This document shows positions 24,644 to 31,527 of a stretch of 35,283 nucleotides of DNA, in pieces. The stretch spans positions 1 through 35,283 of the forward strand of contig CAMCPM010000019.1 in NCBI GenBank assembly GCA_945876755.1, written 5' to 3'. Within the stretch, counting starts at the first letter, position 1. Each line of letters starts with the position of its first letter. Below the pieces are notes generated by a model. That model made no database searches. It worked only from the letters and a program-made list of their open reading frames with translations, and was not told the origin of the DNA. The DNA is from an uncultured Clostridia bacterium (lineage in GTDB: Bacteria > Bacillota > Clostridia > Oscillospirales > Ruminococcaceae). The translations under genes and the position numbers were made by a program.

Positions 24644-26155
24644 ATGGACAATAATTTTGATGAAAACAAGGCTTCTGTTCCCGATATTGAAAATGCCGCC
24701 AAACCGGATAACGACACGGCGGACATCAGCAATCAGCAGACCCCAGATCAACAAACGGCTTACAGCGGAAATATCCCGCCGGCGTCACAATCTACACCGC
24801 AGTATGTTCCGCCGCAGAATATGCCGAATATGCAGGGTATGCCGATGCCTAATATGCAATATAACCCGATGGGAGCTTATCCGCCTCCGGTACAGCAGTT
24901 TCCGAGCGGTAATCCGCCAAAACAGAAGAAATTTTCAGGCGGCTGCTTCTGGAGTCTGATATCGCTTATTATAATCCTCGTTGCCGCTGTTGTACTGCTT
25001 TCCATAGGGATCGCAAAACAGAGCAGCAAGGATAACGGGAAAAATAATGATTATTCCAATATCACACAGGCCCAGAACGCAGAACAGCACGCAGCTGCTC
25101 CTGTAGTTCTTCCCACCGCTGAAAAACCCGTGCTTGAGGAAGAATATTATCAAAACGAAGAAACAGGACTTCTTACTACTGTAGGAGTTGCAAAGGCAGT
25201 TCTTCCGTCGCAGGTACAGGTCAAGATATTTGATGAAATACCTTATGCGCCCGTTTCGACAGGTTCGGGAATAATCCTTACGTCAAACGGATATATTCTC
25301 ACCAACGCTCATGTTATCGACGGAGCAAAGCAGATATCCGTTCTGTTTTACGACGGTACCGAAAGCGAAGCCAAAATCATCGGTATGGATAAAAAAAGCG
25401 ACCTTGCGGTCATTATGGTCGACAGAACAGACCTTGTTCCCGCACAGATAGGCACCTCCTCTTCCCTTGTGATAGGCGAAGAGGTCGCCCTTGCAGGAGC
25501 AGGCGGCGGCTTTGAAAATACAGTAACATACGGTCATGTTACCGGTCTCGGACGTGAAATAAATACCAACTACATCAGCAGCTCCACGATACTCTGCATT
25601 CAGTCGGACGCAGCTCTCAATCCGGGAAATTCCGGCGGAGCGCTTGTAAATATGTACGGTCAGGTAGTCGGCGTTGCTGTTGCGCTTATGAACCATGAAA
25701 AATATGAAAATATCGGATTCAGCATAGCAATTGACGATGCAGTACCAATTGCCGAAGACCTTATCGCTTACGGATATGTTACTTCGCGCACAAAGGTCGG
25801 CATAAGCTATCTTTCCATAGGCGACGCCGCAGCAAGTGAATACGGCTTGCAGGCAGGTCTCTGCGTAATGGATATTGACCCATCATGCGATGTTGTAAAT
25901 GCAGGTCTGAAGCCTTACGATATTATCACCGAAATGGATGGCGTAAGAGTCTACGGCGCTGAGGAGATAACAGAAGTGCTTTCGGGAAAAGTTCCCGGAG
26001 ACAAAATTATGCTTACGGTACTAAGAAAAAATATAACCGGCGATATTGAGATATTACATAAAGAGATCACTCTTGCCGCAGATACCTCGTCGATATCGGG
26101 ATATTCAGTCTCAAGCGAAGAAACGGATTATTTCGGCCGTGATATTATTAATTGA
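24644..26155 (+). CDS. HtrA/DegP-like membrane-anchored serine protease
   Basis: Extracytoplasmic quality-control protease, 503 residues. Residues 1-95 are a cytoplasmic N-terminus rich in P, Q, N and M (several P-N-M and M-P repeats), followed by a membrane segment (about 102-124). The trypsin-like domain has H223 in T-N-A-H-V, D253 in K-S-D-L-A-V and S330 in G-N-S-G-G-A-L. One PDZ domain (about 390-480) follows. The proline/methionine-rich N-terminus is longer than in B. subtilis HtrA. CGGAGG precedes the ATG. It lies 27 bases after the kinase gene, so it is probably in the same operon and possibly the main regulon member. Confidence 0.94.
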   Translation: MDNNFDENKASVPDIENAAKPDNDTADISNQQTPDQQTAYSGNIPPASQSTPQYVPPQNMPNMQGMPMPNMQYNPMGAYPPPVQQFPSGNPPKQKKFSGGCFWSLISLIIILVAAVVLLSIGIAKQSSKDNGKNNDYSNITQAQNAEQHAAAPVVLPTAEKPVLEEEYYQNEETGLLTTVGVAKAVLPSQVQVKIFDEIPYAPVSTGSGIILTSNGYILTNAHVIDGAKQISVLFYDGTESEAKIIGMDKKSDLAVIMVDRTDLVPAQIGTSSSLVIGEEVALAGAGGGFENTVTYGHVTGLGREINTNYISSSTILCIQSDAALNPGNSGGALVNMYGQVVGVAVALMNHEKYENIGFSIAIDDAVPIAEDLIAYGYVTSRTKVGISYLSIGDAAASEYGLQAGLCVMDIDPSCDVVNAGLKPYDIITEMDGVRVYGAEEITEVLSGKVPGDKIMLTVLRKNITGDIEILHKEITLAADTSSISGYSVSSEETDYFGRDIIN

Positions 26156-26171
26156 TAATACTGCAAAATTA

Positions 26172-26209
26172 AAACCTGAGAAGAACTACTCTTCTCAGGT
26201 TTGTTTTTT
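26172..26209 (+). terminator. htrA operon terminator
   Basis: AAACCTGAGAAG (26172-26183), seven-base loop, CTTCTCAGGTTT (26191-26202), then GTTTTTT. A perfect 12-bp stem, shared with the convergent gene. Confidence 0.93.
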
Positions 26210-27356
26210 ATCCGACTGAAACGCTTTTTCTCAGGGACGCCGCCCATATCAGCATCACTATTCCAAGAACAGCAAGAGAACCGCCTATACGGTAAAGGTC
26301 GGGAGATATCACATCTGCGGCGTATTTTGCAAGACTGCGCACAAGCCTGTCCTGTCCCGAAAACGGGAACTGAACCGAAAACAGAAACGTTGCCGCCAAC
26401 ACGACAGCTCCGCCTGAAATTACAGCGCCGCCTCCCCATGCAAGAGTACGGGCACCCCGTTTATTAATTGCCCTAAGCAGCGGAAGCATTGCCACCGCCA
26501 GCGCAGCAGTTCCGACTATAAAGGGTACTGAGCTGAACAGTCTGACTGCCGCAAGACCGTTTTCTCCCACAGCCGCTTCAAGGCTTGATGGGGAAAGCTT
26601 GTCAAGCTTTGGCTGAAAACGGTCTATTTCGGAAAAAGCAAGGTCTATATCATGCTGCGAAAGAGGCTTTCCCATTGCGTTGTCTATCAAACCAAGATTC
26701 TCACTGAAAACGTCTTTGAGTTTTTCCGAGGTAAGCTTTTCGGGAACTTTTCCGCTGCGTATAAATTCGGCATAACCCGTAAGCTGCGATGTAAGAAAAT
26801 TCCGTACTGTCGATGTTTCATAGATGGTCCTTATGTCGTCACGGGTAAGCCCCGTACCCTGCGACATAACGTAAATAGCCTCCTGAACGGTTGCGCCGTC
26901 CTCAATCGAATATCTGCCGTCAGTGATGACTGCCTGCGCCGCAGGAAGGCTCATCACATCGACCCGACCGGCAAATTCGGCAATATTTTCATTGTCGGTA
27001 GCAAGCCGAAGAGCTGCCGCCGAAGCTGACATCAAAATAAACATAAACATAAAAACCGAAGTGATAAGCGAGCCTGTAAACCTTGCCGCACCGGAAACGG
27101 AAGAAAATCTCTTCTTTTTTATTACGGGAACAGAGATATCCTTCGGAGCAGGAAAAGGCTTTTCGGGAAGCTTCCTCACGAAGTCGGATTTTTCGGTTTT
27201 TTCGGTTTCGGGAGGACTTTCCGCGGCGGTTTCGAGAATTATCGGTTCAAAGACAGTCTGCTCCGAATCCTGCTCAAACGGAACAAGATCAGCTCCGCAG
27301 CTTATGCAGCAGGTCATTTTTTCGTTATATTCCTTTCCGCAGTTAGGGCAAATCAT
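26208..27356 (-). CDS. Zinc-ribbon membrane protein of unknown function
   Basis: A 382-residue protein I do not recognise as a named family. It starts with a zinc ribbon, M-I-C-P-N-C-G-K then C-C-I-S-C-G-A-D-L (two C-x2-C pairs), followed by an acidic/proline linker (to about 80), a membrane segment (about 95-118), an extracytoplasmic helical region of roughly 150 residues and three membrane segments near the end (about 275, 308 and 355). Three starts are possible (TTG 27365, ATG 27362, ATG 27356); AAGGA lies eight bases before 27356, the best spacing, and there the protein begins right at the ribbon. Zinc-ribbon plus membrane proteins of this kind are common and uncharacterised in Clostridia. 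Confidence 0.7.
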   Translation of the reverse strand: MICPNCGKEYNEKMTCCISCGADLVPFEQDSEQTVFEPIILETAAESPPETEKTEKSDFVRKLPEKPFPAPKDISVPVIKKKRFSSVSGAARFTGSLITSVFMFMFILMSASAAALRLATDNENIAEFAGRVDVMSLPAAQAVITDGRYSIEDGATVQEAIYVMSQGTGLTRDDIRTIYETSTVRNFLTSQLTGYAEFIRSGKVPEKLTSEKLKDVFSENLGLIDNAMGKPLSQHDIDLAFSEIDRFQPKLDKLSPSSLEAAVGENGLAAVRLFSSVPFIVGTAALAVAMLPLLRAINKRGARTLAWGGGAVISGGAVVLAATFLFSVQFPFSGQDRLVRSLAKYAADVISPDLYRIGGSLAVLGIVMLIWAASLRKSVSVG

Positions 27357-27403
27357 TTTCATCAATCCTTATCTTTTTGGAATATTATGGGCATTACAAC
27401 AAT

Positions 27404-27432
27404 ATAATATACCATTTTGTACCAAAAGTCAA
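27404..27432 (-). promoter_or_regulatory. Promoter of the zinc-ribbon membrane protein gene
   Basis: TTGACT (27432-27427), 17-base spacer, TATTAT (27409-27404). Confidence 0.75.
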
Positions 27433-27506
27433 TGATAATTATTCGACGGAAAATGACAAAACAGCCGGCAGATTTTGTTCTCTGCAGAAATTTTCTGTAC
27501 CTGCGG

Positions 27507-28598
27507 TCAAATCATCCCAAGATAATACTTCCGTATATTTCCCCCTATTGAAGTGGAATTACTACGTTCTATCGGACGGTTTTCAAGTACGATAATAAGC
27601 ATTTCATCCTGCATATAATAAATTCCGTAGGAGTTGAACACATCGGTAGAGCCGCCGTGAAGAGCAGTTCCGCCGCCTGAGAAAAGTCCGCAGGCATAGC
27701 CTTTTTCGGAACGCAGCATCTTTTCAAGAGCCTCTTCTCCAAGGATATCGCCCGTATAAAGCGCATGGTTCCATTTGAACAGGTCGATAACGCTGGAATT
27801 TACCTCTCCCGAACCCTTTGCAAGGGGCTTTGGTATGCTGTAATACCTCCCTGCGCTGTCATATGCTTTGGAAGTTGTGCCTTGAAAATCGGTATTGCTT
27901 TCCGTCATGCCGCATTTATCGAAAATATTTTTGCGGATATAGTCGTCAAAGCTTTCGCCCGAAACCTGCTCAACTATACACGCCAGCAGGTAATAATTCA
28001 TGTTGCAGTAGTCCATTCTTTCACCCGGCTTGCCGCGGAGAGGAACATCGTAAAAATACTGCATTACGATATCTTCCGGTACAGGTCTGTTTTCAAGCTC
28101 GGCGGAGATAAGCTCCTCGGCAGTATCCTCAGGGAAAAAGGTACGGGGCGAGTTGATAGGGTCATCAAGTCCCGACCTCATATGCAGGAGCATATCTATA
28201 GTAATATCCTGTCCGTATGCATACTCGGGAAAATATTTTTCCAGACTATCGGAAGTATCAAGCAGACCCTTTTCTTCCAAACCGAGAATGCAGGCAGCGG
28301 TCATCTGTTTTGTCATTGAACCTATCTCAAAGGTACTGTGTATATCAAGAGGCAGGGAATCCGGGTCTTTTTCATCAGATGACCCGTAACCCTTTGCAAA
28401 AATAATATCGTCACCGACGGAAACCAAAACTGCTCCCTGAAATTTTATTTTCTCAAGATATCCGTCCGTATCGGCAGCAAACTCCTCATAGCGGCTGTCG
28501 GAAATTTCCGTAACACTTTCGTATGAACTCTGACAGGCGGTCAGCGGAATAAGTATTGCGCACAGCAATACCGAAGCCATAAACAATTTATTTTTCAT
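27507..28598 (-). CDS. Serine hydrolase lipoprotein of the beta-lactamase/class C fold
   Basis: A 363-residue lipoprotein: signal peptide with lipobox L-T-A-C (Cys22) and a Pfam Beta-lactamase-type domain (about 45-345). Active-site motifs: S94-M-T-K97 (S-x-x-K), Y197-C-N199 (Y-x-N) and H314-G-G316 in place of K-T-G, which is usual in the esterase/D-aminopeptidase branch and in AmpC-like penicillin-binding homologues. It could be a carboxypeptidase, an esterase or a beta-lactamase; motif three argues against a standard class C resistance enzyme. AAGGAGATATTCTGC precedes the ATG. It is monocistronic, with its promoter at 28646-28674. Confidence 0.88.
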   Translation of the reverse strand: MKNKLFMASVLLCAILIPLTACQSSYESVTEISDSRYEEFAADTDGYLEKIKFQGAVLVSVGDDIIFAKGYGSSDEKDPDSLPLDIHSTFEIGSMTKQMTAACILGLEEKGLLDTSDSLEKYFPEYAYGQDITIDMLLHMRSGLDDPINSPRTFFPEDTAEELISAELENRPVPEDIVMQYFYDVPLRGKPGERMDYCNMNYYLLACIVEQVSGESFDDYIRKNIFDKCGMTESNTDFQGTTSKAYDSAGRYYSIPKPLAKGSGEVNSSVIDLFKWNHALYTGDILGEEALEKMLRSEKGYACGLFSGGGTALHGGSTDVFNSYGIYYMQDEMLIIVLENRPIERSNSTSIGGNIRKYYLGMI

Positions 28599-28645
28599 GC
28601 AGAATATCTCCTTGCCTTAAAAGATATGACGATGTGCTGTGCTAT

Positions 28646-28674
28646 ATTATATCATATTTTCGGCGGATTGAAAA
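28646..28674 (-). promoter_or_regulatory. Promoter of the serine hydrolase gene
   Basis: TTTTCA (28674-28669), 17-base spacer, TATAAT (28651-28646) with TG one base upstream (extended -10). Confidence 0.7.
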
Positions 28675-28705
28675 GAAAAATTAACATCCGATTTATATAT
28701 AAATA

Positions 28706-28807
28706 ATACTAATAACCAATAAAACTGTAGACAAAAAAACTTCGCATAATCCATATACGCAAGATTATGCTCGATTTTTTGTACAGTTTTTAATTGGTTC
28801 TTAGTAT
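28706..28807 (+). mobile_element. MITE-like 102-bp palindromic element, left copy
   Basis: Starts ATACTAATAACCAAT and ends ATTGGTTCTTAGTAT, imperfect terminal inverted repeats of about 25 bp. Inside are GCATAATC and GATTATGC, so the whole unit can fold into one long hairpin. It differs from the right copy (29301-29402, inverted) at four of 102 positions, all in the terminal repeats. Both ends carry TA dinucleotides, compatible with TA target duplication as in IS630/mariner-derived MITEs. It encodes no protein. Confidence 0.75.
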
Positions 28808-28813
28808 AAAACA

Positions 28814-28857
28814 AAACGCAAAGCCGCTTTTCATTTTAAAAAAGTGACTTTGCGTTT
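28814..28857 (-). terminator. mazF terminator
   Basis: On the minus strand AAACGCAAAG (28857-28848) and CTTTGCGTTT (28823-28814) form the outer stem, with AAGTCACTTTT/AAAAGCGGCTT extending inwards; it is followed by TGTTTT. It lies 50 bases beyond the mazF stop, inside the left repeat. Confidence 0.75.
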
Positions 28858-28908
28858 ATTATCAATACAGAGTGATAGTTCCTTAGCCGCACAAGACAAT
28901 GCGCTGTC

Positions 28909-29265
28909 TTATGTAGCGTCATTATGCAGACCGAAGCTGATGGAAAGAGCGCTGTTAACCTTTGTCATTGCCGTAGGGTCAAGCTCACCCATACGCTCCT
29001 TTAGCCGCTTTTTATCAATTGTCCTGATCTGTTCAAGCAGAACTATGCTGTCCTTTTGAAGTCCGCATTTATCAGCATTAAGCTCGATATGCGTCGGCAG
29101 CTTTGATTTTTCACGCTGACTTGTAATAGCCGCTGCAATGACCGTCGGACTGTGTTTGTTTCCCACGTCGTTCTGAACGATAAGCACGGGTCTTATTCCG
29201 CCCTGCTCGGAGCCGACAACGGGACTCAGATCCGCGTAATAAATTTCTCCCCTTTTTACTGACAC
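28909..29265 (-). CDS. MazF/NdoA (EndoA)-family mRNA interferase, no adjacent antitoxin
   Basis: Ribosome-independent, sequence-specific endoribonuclease of the MazF/PemK family. The 118-residue product is very close to B. subtilis Ndo[22 protein letters not shown], then [10 protein letters not shown][11 protein letters not shown], K-L-P-T-H-I and [10 protein letters not shown]. Catalytic Arg and Thr positions of the family are kept. GTG 29265 is chosen over ATG 29271 because AGGAG is nine bases before GTG (three before ATG), and this start aligns with NdoA. No antitoxin gene of ndoAI type lies upstream, where it is normally found; instead one of two inverted palindromic elements sits there. 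Confidence 0.93.
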   Translation of the reverse strand: MSVKRGEIYYADLSPVVGSEQGGIRPVLIVQNDVGNKHSPTVIAAAITSQREKSKLPTHIELNADKCGLQKDSIVLLEQIRTIDKKRLKERMGELDPTAMTKVNSALSISFGLHNDAT

Positions 29266-29300
29266 TTCCATACACTCCTATTTTACCGAGTTGCGGTTTT

Positions 29301-29402
29301 ATACTAAAAACCATTTAAAAACTGTACAAAAAATCGAGCATAATCTTGCGTATATGGATTATGCGAAGTTTTTTTGTCTACAGTTTAATTGGTTTTTAGT
29401 AT
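29301..29402 (-). mobile_element. MITE-like 102-bp palindromic element, right copy (inverted)
   Basis: Reverse complement of the left copy (28706-28807) with four mismatches. Identity continues a few bases beyond both ends (ATA outside, AAAAC inside), so the full inverted repeat is about 110 bp. It begins 36 bases upstream of the mazF start codon and would be transcribed as part of the mazF leader if the promoter is outside it; TATAAT (29407-29402, minus strand) abuts its outer edge. Confidence 0.75.
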
Positions 29403-29461
29403 TATACCGCTTTGGTGATATTGTTGACGTTTTTTATGAAAATAATCATCAGCAAAAAATT

Positions 29462-29533
29462 TTTCTGTCCGTTTCTGTCCGCAGAGGCATACCGCCCCCC
29501 CGATGATATTATATGCGTTTTTAAACCTCTGCG
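29462..29533. repeat. Tandem decamer and inverted octamer near mazF
   Basis: TTTCTGTCCG occurs twice in tandem (29462-29471, 29472-29481). CGCAGAGG (29480-29487) and CCTCTGCG (29526-29533) form a perfect inverted repeat 38 bases apart, enclosing a C7 run and a minus-strand TATAAT. Confidence 0.55.
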
Positions 29534-29534
29534 T

Positions 29535-29660
29535 TAAAAAACGCTTTCAGCCCGTCCGAAAAACGGACAGGCCGAAAGCGCAGAACACAAATATTGAAAA
29601 AGAAGTAAAGAGATAAATGAAGCGCATTTAACAGGAACAAGGGGTTTCCTCACTTCATCT
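29535..29660 (-). ncRNA. Candidate small RNA between mazF and the histidine phosphatase gene
   Basis: On the minus strand TGCTATAAT (29675-29667), an extended -10 without a clear -35, is followed by a region with nested complementary segments (ATGAAG/CTTCAT and AGGAA/TTCCT) and a strong terminator: CGCTTTCGGCCTGTCCG, loop TTTTT, CGGACGGGCTGAAAGCG, then six T. The expected RNA is about 125 bases. It contains a 26-codon ORF (29547-29627) for a hydrophobic peptide starting M-R-F-I-Y-L-F, but without a ribosome site at normal distance. I do not recognise an Rfam family. Confidence 0.45.
29536..29580 (-). terminator. Strong intrinsic terminator of the candidate small RNA
   Basis: Stem arms at 29542-29558 and 29564-29580 with one or two mismatches around an AAAAA loop; on the minus strand a T6 run (29541-29536) follows. 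No protein gene on this strand ends here. Confidence 0.8.
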
Positions 29661-29727
29661 ATTTATATTATAGCATACCGCAAGGACATATTTTGTCGTT
29701 TTGCGCCGCAGCGTAAAAAATTTTTTC

Positions 29728-29756
29728 TGGACTTTTTCAGGCAGTTATACTATAAT
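29728..29756 (+). promoter_or_regulatory. Promoter of the histidine phosphatase gene
   Basis: TGGACT (29728-29733), 17-base spacer, TATAAT (29751-29756). Predicted start near 29763. Confidence 0.7.
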
Positions 29757-29801
29757 AAAAATATGCCGTCAAGGCGCAAATTTAAAGTAAGAGGTTTACA
29801 T

Positions 29802-30530
29802 ATGAAAATATTGATAATAAGACACGGCGACCCTGATTACGCCATAGATTCCCTGACCGAAAAGGGCTGGCGCGAGGCGGAAATGCTTTCGGAAAGAATT
29901 GCTCCCATGGACGTAAAGGCTTATTACGTTTCTCCCTTGGGAAGAGCCCGTGACACCGCTTCTCTTACTCTGAAAAAAGCGAAGCGTACTGCCGAAACTT
30001 TGCAATGGCTTCGTGAATACGATGTAAAAATCGTTGACCGCTATACGGGAGAACGGAGAATTGCGTGGGATATGCTGCCTGCTGACTGGACAGCCGTTCC
30101 CGAATATTATGACAAGGATAAGTGGTATGACGTTCCCGTTATGAAAGAAGCGGACATGAAAGCAGGTCTTGAAGCTGTATGGAACGGTCTTGACGAAATT
30201 ATTGAGCGCCACGGCTATAAGCGTGACGGAATGATATACCGTGCAGAAAAGCCGAACGAGGATACAATAGTGTTTTTCTGCCACTTCGGCGTGGAATGCG
30301 TTATGCTTGGTCATCTGCTGGGAATTTCCCCGATGGTGCTGTGGCACGGTCTTATGGCTGCACCCACTTCGGTAACAACGGTCAATACCGAGGAGCGCCG
30401 TGATGGTATCGCTTCATTCAGAGTAAGCTCCTTCGGAGATATTTCACATCTTTATGCAAAGGAAGAACCTCCGGCTTTTGCGGGACGCTTCTGCGAGACC
30501 TTTGCCAACACGGAACAGCGCCACGACTGA
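29802..30530 (+). CDS. Histidine phosphatase (phosphoglycerate mutase-like) family protein
   Basis: A 242-residue cytosolic protein of the histidine phosphatase superfamily, branch 1. The catalytic R-H-G motif is at residues 7-9 (I-I-R-H-G-D-P-D-Y), the typical S-P-L-G-R-A-R-D-T-A follows near 45, and the second His lies in F-F-C-H-F-G-V-E. The ATG at 29802 is chosen because AGAGG lies seven bases upstream and the protein then starts directly at the active-site strand; the longer frame begins at the predicted transcription start. Substrate unknown: cofactor-dependent mutase, sugar phosphatase or cobalamin-type phosphatase are all possible. Confidence 0.88.
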   Translation: MKILIIRHGDPDYAIDSLTEKGWREAEMLSERIAPMDVKAYYVSPLGRARDTASLTLKKAKRTAETLQWLREYDVKIVDRYTGERRIAWDMLPADWTAVPEYYDKDKWYDVPVMKEADMKAGLEAVWNGLDEIIERHGYKRDGMIYRAEKPNEDTIVFFCHFGVECVMLGHLLGISPMVLWHGLMAAPTSVTTVNTEERRDGIASFRVSSFGDISHLYAKEEPPAFAGRFCETFANTEQRHD

Positions 30531-30604
30531 TACGACAGGATACAATACGGCATAATGCCAAAAAATCGACGGAAAAATTCTGCATTTTTAATTTTGAAAA
30601 GCTG

Positions 30605-30633
30605 TGTACAAGTCGGCTCAAATATGTTATACT
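30605..30633 (+). promoter_or_regulatory. Promoter of the DUF1444-like / BspA-like gene pair
   Basis: TGTACA (30605-30610), 17-base spacer, TATACT (30628-30633) preceded by TGT (extended -10). Confidence 0.7.
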
Positions 30634-30688
30634 GTATGTGTATGCAATATGAAACGTGCAAGTTTTAAGCTGAAAGGAGCTGTTTGTT

Positions 30689-31522
30689 TTGAAGCTTGCC
30701 GAAAAAATCGGCGGAATGCTCTGCCGCGATAAGTTTGAAGCCGGCTTCAGAAACGCCCTGAGACGGCAGAATTTCCATATCGTCTCAAAGGAAAACGACA
30801 GCGTGTATGAAATTTCAAACGGCGCAGCAACATTTAAGATAAATGTGGGCGAAGCAAGAGCCATTTATGAGAAGACCCAGTCCGATGAAGAGCTGGACAG
30901 GCTTATCAAAAAGCTGGAACAGGATTTCGTTATAAAGGGAAGAATGGTATCATTCACCAACGGACAGGAGTTCCTGCGGCTTCTTATCATGCGTGAAAAA
31001 GACGTTGACAGCACCATGATAAGCGCCGATTTTGTGGATGGCCTGAAAAAAGTCGTTGTTTATACGCCTGATGAGGAAATCGTGCATTTCCTGGACGAAG
31101 CCTCCCTGAAACGCTGGGGAGTTCCAAGAGAGGTCGTTTTCTCGGTTGCAGACAGGAATATGTGCAAAATTCTTTCCAAGGCCGAGATCAGCGAGGAGAC
31201 TTTCTGCGGAAGCATCAAGGCTCTGGAGTTTAAAATAAATTCTCCCGTATTTGTCAGCTCGCTCATAATGTGCAACGAATTCAGAAGCGTGGTTTATGAA
31301 CGGCTGGGAGCAAAATTTCTCGTAGTTGCACCATCCCGTGAAAGCCTGCTTGTACTGAAAAATATTACAAACGATATCCTTGAGGGACTGGGAACAGTCA
31401 TCCTCAGCGAATACAGAAAGGCTAAAAATCCGCTTACTACCGACGTCCTGCTGTTTACTCCGCAGAATATCCAGATCGCAGGACGCTTTTCGATAGGCCG
31501 CGGTGATATCAGGGAGGAATAA
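30689..31522 (+). CDS. DUF1444-like protein of unknown function
   Basis: A 277-residue predicted cytosolic protein with no signal peptide or membrane segment. Its central part (K-K-V-V-V-Y-T-P-D-E-E, then L-K-R-W-G-V-P-R-E-V-V-F-S-V-A-D-R-N-M) resembles the DUF1444/YtpQ family, for which no function is established; this match is from memory and moderate. The start is TTG 30689, nine bases after AAAGGAG. Its last codons contain the Shine-Dalgarno (GGAGG) of the next gene, whose ATG follows the stop by five bases, so the two are co-expressed. Confidence 0.6.
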   Translation: MKLAEKIGGMLCRDKFEAGFRNALRRQNFHIVSKENDSVYEISNGAATFKINVGEARAIYEKTQSDEELDRLIKKLEQDFVIKGRMVSFTNGQEFLRLLIMREKDVDSTMISADFVDGLKKVVVYTPDEEIVHFLDEASLKRWGVPREVVFSVADRNMCKILSKAEISEETFCGSIKALEFKINSPVFVSSLIMCNEFRSVVYERLGAKFLVVAPSRESLLVLKNITNDILEGLGTVILSEYRKAKNPLTTDVLLFTPQNIQIAGRFSIGRGDIREE

Positions 31523-31527
31523 AGCTC

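Noticed and set aside
29491-29502. C7 tract as a phase-variable contingency locus
   Set aside because: It lies outside any credible coding frame, and one tract of this length is weak evidence.
29266-29801. Antitoxin gene for mazF
   Set aside because: All short frames here lack ribosome sites and show no resemblance to MazE or NdoAI; the longest plus-strand frame crosses the repeat element.
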